Notes: generated by a model not told the origin, from the letters alone. A DNA stretch of 6,118 nucleotides from Nitrospirota bacterium (GCA_021785055.1 JAJYGS010000107.1:1-6118), one strand, 5' to 3'. Counted from the stretch's first letter, positions 1 through 5,932 are shown. Program-made: numbers and translations.

Positions 1-629
1 TTCCCTGGGGCGGCGGGATTCGCGCCCCGGAGCATCACTCCGACTCCCCGGAGGCCGTGCTTGTGAATACCCCCGGCATTACCGTCGTCCAGCCGTCCAA
101 TCCCTACGACGCCAAAGGGCTTATGACCGCCGCGCTCCGCTATGGAGACCCGGTCATATACTGCGAGCCGAAGCGCATATACCGCGCCATAAAGGCCGAG
201 GTTCCGGACGAGGACTACGAGGTCCCGATAGGGAAGGCGAACGTTGTGCGTGAGGGGACGGACATTACAATTGTCGCGTGGGGCGCGATGATGCGCGAGG
301 CGTTGAAGGCTGCCGAAGAACTCGCCGCAGACGGCGTGAGCGCCGAGGTAATCGACCTTCGGACGATTTCGCCGATGGACGGCGACACCATTGTAAGCTC
401 CGTGAAGAAGACCGGCAGGCTACTCGTAACGCACGAGGCCCCGCGCACCGGCGGCATCGGCGCGGAGATTGCCGCGCGCGTTTACGAAGAGGCGTTCACT
501 AGCCTGCTTGCGCCAATCGAGCGCGTGACCGGCTACGACGCCGTTATGCCGTTATTCAAGCTGGAGGACTACTACCTGCCGAATGCGAAAAAGATAATCG
601 CGGGGGCGCGGAAGCTGCTTAACTATTAA
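1..629 (+). CDS. 2-oxo acid dehydrogenase E1 component, beta subunit (5'-partial)
   Basis: Beta subunit of the thiamine-diphosphate E1 enzyme of a pyruvate or branched-chain 2-oxo acid dehydrogenase complex, which decarboxylates the 2-oxo acid and passes the acyl group to lipoyl-E2 in the cytoplasm. The frame is open from base 3 to the left edge. It reads GGGIRAPEHHSDSPEA before the first in-frame GTG (base 57), so that GTG is internal and the gene starts outside the window. About 209 residues are visible of the roughly 325 usual for the family. Recognisable blocks are PEHHSDSPEA (region of the E1-beta active-site histidine), NTPGITVVQPSNPYDAKGL, DPVIYCEPKRIYR, and the C-terminal transketolase-C domain with THEAPRTGGIGAEIA and the ending YYLPNAKKII. 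It is followed after 9 bases by the E2 gene. The substrate (pyruvate or branched-chain) cannot be decided from this part, so no symbol is given. The left end is cut by the window, not truncated in nature. Confidence 0.93.
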   Translation, partial: PWGGGIRAPEHHSDSPEAVLVNTPGITVVQPSNPYDAKGLMTAALRYGDPVIYCEPKRIYRAIKAEVPDEDYEVPIGKANVVREGTDITIVAWGAMMREALKAAEELAADGVSAEVIDLRTISPMDGDTIVSSVKKTGRLLVTHEAPRTGGIGAEIAARVYEEAFTSLLAPIERVTGYDAVMPLFKLEDYYLPNAKKIIAGARKLLNY

Positions 630-633
630 GGTG
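627..633 (+). promoter_or_regulatory. Ribosome binding site of the E2 gene
   Basis: TAAGGTG overlaps the TAA stop of the E1 beta gene and sits 5 bases before the ATG at 639. It supports that start and translational coupling of E1 beta to E2. Confidence 0.6.
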
Positions 634-638
634 AAACC

Positions 639-2003
639 ATGGCCTACGAATTCAGATTCCCCGACATCGGCGAAGGACTGACCGAGGGCGAGATCGTCGA
701 ATGGAAGGTGAAGGTCGGCGATTTCGTAAACGACCACCAGGCGCTCCTTGAAGTGGAGACGGACAAGGCGGTCGCCGAAGTGCCCTCGCCTAAGGCCGGG
801 TATGTCATCAATGTAAAGGGCGAACCCGGCGACATTATAAAGGTTGGCGAAGTGATAGCCGTCATAGGCGAGAAGGAAGAGCTCGGCGCGGCACAGGCGA
901 AGGCGCAGGAAAAGCCGGCGGAGCCTGAGAAAAAGGCTCCCGAAAAACCCAGGCCCGAGGCCGGTCCACCGGCAGCCGGTCCACCGGCGGAGCCGCTCGA
1001 CATATACGCGGAGCGGCTCGGCTCGGTGGGCGTAGTGGGAGAGCTGGAGGAGGCCCCGGAAGAAGAAGAGATGGAAGAGGCCGCGCAGAAGGCCGCGCCC
1101 TATCAACCCGTAAGGCCGCGCTCAGAGGCCCTGCCCAAGGACAGGATGCTGGCAAGACGGCTTGGCGTGGACTTAGAGCAGGTCCGGGGCACCGGCCCTA
1201 AAGGGCGCGTTACGGAAGATGACATCCGGAAGTTCGCGGGGCAGGGTGTCCCGGAAAAAGGCGCCAGGGAGCCGGAAGGCGCGCCGGGGCGGGACAACTG
1301 GGGGCCGGTTACGCGCGTGCCGCTTCGCGGGGTGAGAAGGAAAGTCGCCCATGCCATGACGGAATCTATAACGAAGGCCGCGCAGGTGACGACGACGGAC
1401 GAGGCGGACGCCGGGCTTCTCTCGCTGATCAAGGAGAAGGAAAAGGAAGACGCGAGGGGGCAGGGGGTAAAGCTGACGCTGCTCCCGTTTATAATAAAGG
1501 CGGTCGTCGGGGCGCTGAAGCGGGACCCTTCCATGAACTCCGCCATGGACGACGAAACGGGAGAGATTGTATACAAGGAATACTACAACATTGGAATCGC
1601 CGTGGAGACGCAGGACGGGCTTATCGTGCCGAACATAAAGGACGCGGACAGGAAAACCATCCTCCGGATAGCGCGCGAGCTCGAAGACCTCTCCGGGCGC
1701 GCCCGTAAACGGACGCTCGACATAGGCGAACTCAAGGGCGGGAGCTTCACCATAACCAATTACGGCTCCATAGGCGGGATGTTCGCCACGCCGATATTAA
1801 ATTATCCTGAGGCCGGCATACTCGGCATCGGCAGGCTCATGGAAAAACCCGTCGCGGAGAATGGCGCGATAAAGATAAAGAAGATGCTGCCCCTGTCGCT
1901 TACGTTCGACCACCGCGTGATAGACGGCGCGACGGCGCAACACTTCATGAACAACATAATCCGGCACATAGAAGACCCGGACTTGATATTCGTAAACATG
2001 TGA
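639..2003 (+). CDS. Dihydrolipoamide acyltransferase, E2 component of 2-oxo acid dehydrogenase complex
   Basis: Core enzyme of the dehydrogenase complex. It accepts the acyl group from E1 on its lipoyl arm and transfers it to CoA. The 454 residues read as follows. An N-terminal lipoyl domain (about 2-78) has the lipoylated lysine K43 in ETDKAVAEV. A Pro/Ala/Glu linker spans about 80-160. A peripheral subunit-binding domain lies at about 163-200 (MLARRLGVDLEQVRGTGPKGRV). The catalytic domain (about 225-454) carries the CoA-acyltransferase motif DHRVIDG with H425 and D429, and the upstream block TITNYGSIGG. The length is normal for a single-lipoyl E2. The start is set by the RBS ending 5 bases upstream and by MAYEFRFPDIGEG, the canonical lipoyl-domain opening. 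The linker contains a non-repetitive island (DIYAERLGSVGVVGELEEAPEEEE), which is unusual for a simple flexible linker. The gene lies between E1 beta and osmC. Whether the complex acts on pyruvate or branched-chain oxo acids is undetermined, and E3 is not in the window. Confidence 0.96.
   Translation: MAYEFRFPDIGEGLTEGEIVEWKVKVGDFVNDHQALLEVETDKAVAEVPSPKAGYVINVKGEPGDIIKVGEVIAVIGEKEELGAAQAKAQEKPAEPEKKAPEKPRPEAGPPAAGPPAEPLDIYAERLGSVGVVGELEEAPEEEEMEEAAQKAAPYQPVRPRSEALPKDRMLARRLGVDLEQVRGTGPKGRVTEDDIRKFAGQGVPEKGAREPEGAPGRDNWGPVTRVPLRGVRRKVAHAMTESITKAAQVTTTDEADAGLLSLIKEKEKEDARGQGVKLTLLPFIIKAVVGALKRDPSMNSAMDDETGEIVYKEYYNIGIAVETQDGLIVPNIKDADRKTILRIARELEDLSGRARKRTLDIGELKGGSFTITNYGSIGGMFATPILNYPEAGILGIGRLMEKPVAENGAIKIKKMLPLSLTFDHRVIDGATAQHFMNNIIRHIEDPDLIFVNM
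960..989 (+). repeat. 15-bp tandem duplication in the E2 linker
   Basis: The unit GCCGGTCCACCGGC plus A or G occurs twice back to back (960-974 and 975-989) and encodes AGPPA-AGPPA in the interdomain linker. The two copies differ only in their last base. It adds 5 residues of flexible linker without changing the frame, and each copy is itself partly self-complementary (CCGGT/ACCGG). Confidence 0.8.
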
Positions 2004-2009
2004 GGAGGG
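2003..2009 (+). promoter_or_regulatory. Ribosome binding site that fixes the osmC start
   Basis: AGGAGGG begins within the TGA stop of E2 and precedes the ATG at 2012. An in-frame GTG at 2000 overlaps the E2 stop but has no purine-rich site before it, so the ATG is preferred. The spacing is rather short (3 bases after AGGAGG). Confidence 0.65.
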
Positions 2010-2011
2010 AT

Positions 2012-2434
2012 ATGAAACGCAAGGCCTCGGCAATCTGGAACGGCGGACTTAAGGACGGCAAAGGCAGCCTGTCCAGCACAAGCGGCATTCTGAAAGACAC
2101 GGCTTACTCCTTCGCCACAAGATTCGGGGACAGGCCCGGAACGAACCCTGAGGAGCTTATTGCGGCGGCGCACGCGGGTTGCTTTTCCATGGCGCTCTCC
2201 GCGATACTCGGCGAGTCCGGCGTCACGCCGGAGAGCATAAGGACGACGGCGACCGTCGCCATCGAGAAGCAGGGGGAAGGCTTCGCCATAACGGAGAGCC
2301 GCCTGGAAGTCCGGGCGAAAGTGCCGGGAATAAACGAGGCGAAGTTCATGGAGGCGGCGGACAAGGCCAAGGAGGGATGCCCGGTCTCGAAGGTTCTGAA
2401 CGCAAAGATAACGATGGACGCGAAGCTGGAGTAG
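2012..2434 (+). CDS. osmC: OsmC-family peroxiredoxin (organic hydroperoxide reductase)
   Basis: Thiol-dependent peroxidase that reduces organic and fatty-acid hydroperoxides in the cytoplasm. The 140 residues match the usual OsmC length (about 140). The family signature NPEELIAAAHAGCFSMALS carries the peroxidatic cysteine C57, and the resolving cysteine C123 sits in EGCPVSKVL. R41 and the glutamates of NPEEL lie where OsmC proteins place their activating Arg and Glu. The N-terminal KASAIWNGGLKDGKGSLS is also typical of OsmC rather than Ohr. The gene starts 8 bases after the E2 stop, with its Shine-Dalgarno sequence overlapping that stop, so it is co-transcribed with the dehydrogenase genes. 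Ohr/OsmC enzymes are known to accept electrons from lipoylated proteins, which makes E2 a plausible reductant (inference from context). Its stop lies one base from the stop of the convergent mtgA. Confidence 0.93.
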   Translation: MKRKASAIWNGGLKDGKGSLSSTSGILKDTAYSFATRFGDRPGTNPEELIAAAHAGCFSMALSAILGESGVTPESIRTTATVAIEKQGEGFAITESRLEVRAKVPGINEAKFMEAADKAKEGCPVSKVLNAKITMDAKLE

Positions 2435-2435
2435 T

Positions 2436-3287
2436 TTACTTGGCCGTGAAGTTCAGGAAAGAGGAAGGCCCGCTTTCCGAGGTCTTGGCCGTGCTCTCGC
2501 CGGGGAAAGCGGGCTTGCCCTCCGGCGTCTTCTCCTTCGCGGGGTTCATCGCCTCCTCGTAGTCCGGCATGACTACTCCCCTCTTTACCATTACCCTGTA
2601 GATTATAGCCGAGCGGCGGCGGACGTACCTGTCCGGCCTCGTCGGGCTGTAGATGTCCGGGTTCGGCAGAACCGTCGCAAGCCTCGCCGCCTGCTCAGGG
2701 GAAAGCCGCGACGCCGGGACTCCGTAGTAATGGAGGCTTGCGGCCCCGATGCCGAAGATGCCGTGTCCCCACTCGGCGTAGTTTAGGTAAAGCTCCAGTA
2801 TCCTGCGCTTCGGCAGATCCCTGTTGAGCCGCCATGCAAGTATCGCCTCCTTGAGCTTTCTGACGGGGTTCCTGGACGGCGTCAGAAACAGGTTCTTGGC
2901 GAGCTGCTGGGTTATGGTGCTCCCGCCCGCCTTGAGCCTGTGCGTCTTTATGTCCCTCTCAAGGGCGGTCTCCATGCCGTTTATATCGAAACCGGAATTG
3001 TGCCAGAAGCTGTCGTCCTCGCCGATCAGCACCGCCTTCACGACATACGGAGATATTCTGGAAAACGGAACCCACTTCCTTATTATATGTATCTTCTTTC
3101 CCTCCGCCCGCACCTGCCTGACGCGGTATTCCATCATCGACGACATCTTCGGATTGTACCTTTTGTATTTCGAGACGTTCGGATAGACGAGCGCAGAGCC
3201 GATGTCGAGGATCAACAGCGCGAGCAATATGCCGGCGACGGCCCCCAGCTTCTTGTTCGTGTTATATAAAAAACGCGGCGCGCGCAT
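2436..3287 (-). CDS. mtgA: Monofunctional biosynthetic peptidoglycan glycosyltransferase (GT51)
   Basis: Polymerises lipid II into glycan strands at the periplasmic face of the inner membrane, with no transpeptidase domain. The 283 residues contain a short cytoplasmic N-terminus, one membrane anchor (about 14-35, GAVAGILLALLILDIGSALV), and a GT51 domain (about 65-235) with all the family blocks: E90-D91 in GEDDSFWHNSGFD (catalytic Glu), GGSTITQQLAKN (121-132), RKLKE (143-147, second catalytic Glu E147), KRRILELYLN (160-169) and RRRSAIIYRVM. A Pro/Ser/Thr/Lys-rich tail of about 35 residues (248-283) looks disordered and extends past the usual end (E. coli MtgA is about 240 residues). In the first motif the usual EDxxFxxHxGxD histidine is N97, with a histidine one place earlier (H96). 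The ATG directly abuts the TAA of the transporter gene and has no visible Shine-Dalgarno, so translation is probably coupled. It is the last gene of the - strand operon. Confidence 0.93.
   Translation of the reverse strand: MRAPRFLYNTNKKLGAVAGILLALLILDIGSALVYPNVSKYKRYNPKMSSMMEYRVRQVRAEGKKIHIIRKWVPFSRISPYVVKAVLIGEDDSFWHNSGFDINGMETALERDIKTHRLKAGGSTITQQLAKNLFLTPSRNPVRKLKEAILAWRLNRDLPKRRILELYLNYAEWGHGIFGIGAASLHYYGVPASRLSPEQAARLATVLPNPDIYSPTRPDRYVRRRSAIIYRVMVKRGVVMPDYEEAMNPAKEKTPEGKPAFPGESTAKTSESGPSSFLNFTAK
2468..2514. repeat. 11-bp perfect inverted repeat inside the mtgA 3' end
   Basis: GCCCGCTTTCC (2468-2478) and its exact reverse complement GGAAAGCGGGC (2504-2514) are separated by 25 bases. 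The repeat lies 34 bases past the osmC stop, within the codons for the disordered C-terminal tail of MtgA. No convincing T-tract follows on either strand, so it is not a classical intrinsic terminator. It could still stall polymerase or protect the 3' ends of the two convergent transcripts. Confidence 0.6.
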
Positions 3288-4538
3288 TTAGTTCAGTATG
3301 TCCGGGAATATGGAAATGAACACAAGCATCAGGGTCAGGACTATCAATATCGCCGTTGTGAGCCAGGCGATTATGTTAAACCCCTTCGAGTTCACGTAGC
3401 TCCCCATGATCTCCTTCCTGTTGACAAGGCTCAGCATATATATAAGAATGAACGGCAGGAGGACGCCGTTCACCACCTGCGACCACAGCATGACGGATAT
3501 GAGCGGCACGTTCGGTATAAGAATTACGCCGGCCCCGACGACAATCAGAAGCGTGTAGAGCCAGTAGAATATCGGCGCTTCGTCCCAGGACTTGTCTATT
3601 CCGGCCTCCACGCCGAACGCCTCGCAGATGTAATACGCCGTGGCCAGCGGCAGAATGGAAGCCGAGAACACGGAGGCGTTCAGGAGCCCGAACGCAAAGA
3701 GAGTCGAAGCCCATTTGCCCGCGAGCGGGGCGAGAGCGAGCGCGGCGTCCTTGGCCGTCTCTATGTGTATCCCGTGGACGAATATCGTCGCGGCGCAGGC
3801 GACGACGATGAATAGCGCGACGATGTCCGTCATGAAGCAGCCGAATATCACGTCCATCCGCGAGTATTTGTATTCCTTGACGCTGATGCCCTTCTCCACC
3901 ACGGCGGACTGGATATAGAACTGCATCCAGGGCGCAATCGTAGTGCCGATAAGGCCTATGACCATGGCTAAATAAGCTCCGGAGAATGTGAAATTGGGGA
4001 TAACCAGCTCTCTGGCCACCGTCCCCCAGGGCGGCCTCGCCATCGCGCCGGATATTACGTATGTGAAATAAAGCCCGGACGCCACGAGGAAGATGCGCTC
4101 TACATGCTTGTATGTCCCCTTTACCACTATTATCCAGATAAGGAAGGCGGAGACAGGGACGGAGATATACTTGCTCACGCCGAATATCTCCATGCTCGCG
4201 GCGACGCCCGCGAACTCCGAGATTGTATTGCCCAGGTCCGCCAGGAGAAGGGACACCATTATAAGGAGCGTCATCCTGACGCCGTAGTTCTCGCGGATTA
4301 AGTCGGCAAGGCCCTTGCCTGTAACGGCGCCCATCCTGGCGCTCATCTCCTGAACGACGATAAGCGCTACCGTCATCGGTATGAAAAGCCAGAGCATCCT
4401 GTAGCCGAACTGCGCCCCGGCGACGGAATACGTCGTTATCCCGCCGGCGTCGTTGTCAACGTTCGCCGTGATTATTCCTGGCCCCACGACGGCGAGGAAT
4501 ATCATCACCGTCCGGAAATTTATTTTCGGAATTCTCAT
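3288..4538 (-). CDS. NRAMP-superfamily divalent metal transporter, NRMT-like (possible Mg2+ permease)
   Basis: Inner-membrane divalent cation transporter of 416 residues with about 11 predicted hydrophobic segments (roughly 11-28, 48-66, 88-108, 124-141, 147-165, 187-209, 232-256, 276-305, 325-342, 345-371, 388-411). The NRAMP fold is recognised from GPGIITANVDNDAGG followed by AGAQFGYRMLW in helix 1 and IGTTIAPWMQFYIQS in helix 6. Aligning these by eye to Mn/Fe NRAMPs, the metal-site motif DPGN reads D30-A-G-G33 and the helix-6 AxxM-PH motif reads T199-T-I-A202-P-W. The aspartate is kept, but the Asn and the soft-metal-selecting Met are lost. Loss of that Met is a feature of the NRAMP-related magnesium transporters (NRMT), so an annotation of Mn2+/Fe2+ symporter would be doubtful. 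It starts 9 bases after the MgtE-like sensor gene, with only a poor Shine-Dalgarno (coupled translation likely), and ends immediately before the mtgA start. Family membership is certain; the substrate is inference. Confidence 0.9.
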   Translation of the reverse strand: MRIPKINFRTVMIFLAVVGPGIITANVDNDAGGITTYSVAGAQFGYRMLWLFIPMTVALIVVQEMSARMGAVTGKGLADLIRENYGVRMTLLIMVSLLLADLGNTISEFAGVAASMEIFGVSKYISVPVSAFLIWIIVVKGTYKHVERIFLVASGLYFTYVISGAMARPPWGTVARELVIPNFTFSGAYLAMVIGLIGTTIAPWMQFYIQSAVVEKGISVKEYKYSRMDVIFGCFMTDIVALFIVVACAATIFVHGIHIETAKDAALALAPLAGKWASTLFAFGLLNASVFSASILPLATAYYICEAFGVEAGIDKSWDEAPIFYWLYTLLIVVGAGVILIPNVPLISVMLWSQVVNGVLLPFILIYMLSLVNRKEIMGSYVNSKGFNIIAWLTTAILIVLTLMLVFISIFPDILN

Positions 4539-4547
4539 CTTAAGGGA

Positions 4548-5816
4548 TTATTTCATCCGGCGCTTCTTGCGCCTGGACTGCGGCGGCAGGAGCAGGTCAA
4601 CGACATCGTCGACGGTCACGATGCCGAGCATCCTGTCATCCTCCACTACCGGCAGCGCCAGGAGGTTGTATTTCGAAATCTTCTCGGCGACCTCCCGCTC
4701 GTCGTCGTCGGGGGACGCGGTCTTAATGTCCGTATTCATTATCTCGCCGAGTTTCCTGTCCTGGCTTGAAAGCACGAGGTCTTTTAAGTGAACCTCGCCC
4801 AGAAGGCGCTCCTCGGCGTCGAGCACGTATATGACGTAGGCGGAAGCGGATTCCACGTCCGGCGCCGCAAGCCTGTATTCCACCATCGATTCCGAGACCG
4901 TCATGTCCGGCGGGAAGGAGAGGTATTCGGTGGTCATAAGGCCCCCGGCGGTGTCATCCTCGTGCTCCAGGAGTTCCTGGACGTCCTCCGCCTCTTCCGC
5001 CTCCATACGCTTAAGTATCCCGTGCGCCTTGTCCTCCGACAGGTCCGCGACGAGGTCAGCCGCCTCGTCCGGGGGCATCGCTCCGAGGATATCGGCGGCC
5101 TGCTCCTCGTCCATGTGGGTTATGATGTCCGCCTGCACGGACGGCTCAAGCTCGTGGATTGTCTCAGCCGCGGTCTCGATGTCGAGGGATTCGACAATCG
5201 CCCGCCTGTCCTTCTGGGACACCTCCGAGATAATCTCGGCTATGTCCGCGGGGTGAAGCGTGCCCATCTGCTTCCTTGAGACGGTCAGGGCGAGCTTCCC
5301 GAGCTGCGGTCTAAGCGGCTGGAGGTAGTTCCAGCTTATGAGGCTCGTGGAATACTTCATTCCCAGGAAATTGGCGACGCTCTCCCACTGCTTCTTGAGC
5401 CCCAGCCGCCTGAGCAGGCCCGACGCCCCCACGTCCGCCGCTATCAGGCACAGGTTGCCCTTCACCTCGCCAAGCTTCAGGTCGTTTACCCTTACGACCT
5501 TCGCGCCGTTGATGTCCACTATCTGTTTGTCGAGAAGCTCGCGGCACGCGAGCATCTCGCCTTTGCCCGGCTCGAACACGGGGATTGCCTCGGACGAGAG
5601 ATTTGTCGAGACGATTTTCTTGTTGAATATGCTCACCTGCTCCCAGGGCACGCGATACATCCCGCCCTTCCGGCTGACAAGCAGGCCGCATACGTGCGGG
5701 AAGAGCTCGCCTATCGTAATAATGAAATCGTCCAGGCGCCCGGATTCCTCGCCCTTCGGGTCCAGGACCTGTTTTTTCAGGATTTCGCTTACGTAAACGT
5801 CGCCGATGTAATGCAT
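4548..5816 (-). CDS. Soluble MgtE-like sensor: PRC-barrel x2, MgtE N-domain, CBS pair, no channel domain
   Basis: A 422-residue protein with no membrane segment or signal peptide, hence cytosolic. Domains in order are: PRC-barrel-like 1 (about 3-75, IGDVYVSEILKKQVLD, GRLDDFIITIG), PRC-barrel-like 2 (about 88-165, CRELLDKQIVDINGAKVVRV), MgtE intracellular N-domain (about 186-285, helical repeats LHPADIAEII, QADIITHM, AADILGAMPPDEAADLVADL), CBS1 (about 290-350, opening DDTAGGLMTTEYLSF, the usual MgtE junction) and CBS2 (about 355-411, IMNTDIKTASP, LLALPVVEDDRMLGIVTVDDVVDLL). In MgtE this N-CBS module senses cytosolic Mg2+ and gates a C-terminal five-helix channel. Here the protein ends at a basic tail (RRKKRRMK) and the stop codon, and the NRAMP-type gene follows 9 bases later. 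The start ATG has GGAG 7 bases upstream. A role as Mg2+-responsive regulator of the downstream permease is inferred. Alternatives are regulation of another protein, or a PRC-type RNA or membrane-associated role. Confidence 0.88.
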   Translation of the reverse strand: MHYIGDVYVSEILKKQVLDPKGEESGRLDDFIITIGELFPHVCGLLVSRKGGMYRVPWEQVSIFNKKIVSTNLSSEAIPVFEPGKGEMLACRELLDKQIVDINGAKVVRVNDLKLGEVKGNLCLIAADVGASGLLRRLGLKKQWESVANFLGMKYSTSLISWNYLQPLRPQLGKLALTVSRKQMGTLHPADIAEIISEVSQKDRRAIVESLDIETAAETIHELEPSVQADIITHMDEEQAADILGAMPPDEAADLVADLSEDKAHGILKRMEAEEAEDVQELLEHEDDTAGGLMTTEYLSFPPDMTVSESMVEYRLAAPDVESASAYVIYVLDAEERLLGEVHLKDLVLSSQDRKLGEIMNTDIKTASPDDDEREVAEKISKYNLLALPVVEDDRMLGIVTVDDVVDLLLPPQSRRKKRRMK

Positions 5817-5821
5817 TTGCC

Positions 5822-5878
5822 GTCTCCGGACGGGTTGACAGCTTAACGGTTCTTGTTTGAAAGCCTTGAAGCGGAGAC
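5822..5878 (-). promoter_or_regulatory. Leader of the sensor-transporter operon with ribosome binding site and possible anti-Shine-Dalgarno pairing
   Basis: On the - strand the Shine-Dalgarno GGAG (5824-5827) lies 7 bases before the ATG at 5816. It sits in CGGAGAC (5822-5828), which is exactly complementary to GTCTCCG (5872-5878) 43 bases upstream in the same leader. The same site can instead form a local hairpin CCGTC-CGGA-GACGG. The two pairings are mutually exclusive. The site itself is clear. Regulation by the pairing is inference, and no M-box-like conserved element is recognisable. Confidence 0.45.
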
Positions 5879-5904
5879 CGGGAGGAAAAACGGGGAGAGA
5901 AGCG

Positions 5905-5932
5905 ATTAAAGGGGAAGAATCCTGGCGGTCAA
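5905..5932 (-). promoter_or_regulatory. Predicted sigma-70 type promoter of the sensor-transporter-mtgA operon
   Basis: On the - strand TTGACC (5927-5932, 5 of 6 to consensus) and TTTAAT (5905-5910, 5 of 6) are 16 bases apart. Transcription would begin near 5898, giving a leader of about 80 bases before the ATG at 5816. It is the best -35/-10 pair between the right-edge terminator and the gene. Confidence 0.55.

Noticed and set aside
57..59. GTG at 57 as the start of the E1 beta gene
   Set aside because: The frame continues upstream with clear E1 beta sequence (GGGIRAPEHHSDSPEA), so the gene begins outside the window.
552..1106. 184-codon open frame on the - strand
   Set aside because: It lies antisense to the lipoyl and linker part of E2, and its low-complexity Leu/Arg composition reflects the GC-rich codons of the real gene.
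1103..1576. 157-codon open frame on the - strand
   Set aside because: Opposite the well-supported E2 subunit-binding and catalytic domains; Ser/Pro-rich and unrecognisable.
2000..2011. GTG at 2000 as the osmC start
   Set aside because: It overlaps the E2 stop and lacks a ribosome site, whereas the ATG at 2012 follows AGGAGGG and gives the normal OsmC N-terminus.
4548..4560. Frameshift separating an MgtE channel domain from its sensor
   Set aside because: No MgtE membrane domain is present in any frame downstream. The sensor ends cleanly in a basic tail and stop, and the next gene is an NRAMP protein with its own start.
4788..5279. 163-codon open frame on the + strand
   Set aside because: Antisense to the MgtE N-domain and CBS region of the sensor gene, with Arg/Val/His-rich shadow composition and no recognisable domain.
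5338..5796. 152-codon open frame on the + strand
   Set aside because: Antisense to the PRC-barrel part of the sensor gene, with a Ser/Arg/Pro-rich shadow sequence and no family resemblance.
5817..5898. M-box magnesium riboswitch in the leader
   Set aside because: The predicted leader of about 80 bases is too short, and none of the M-box conserved blocks are visible.
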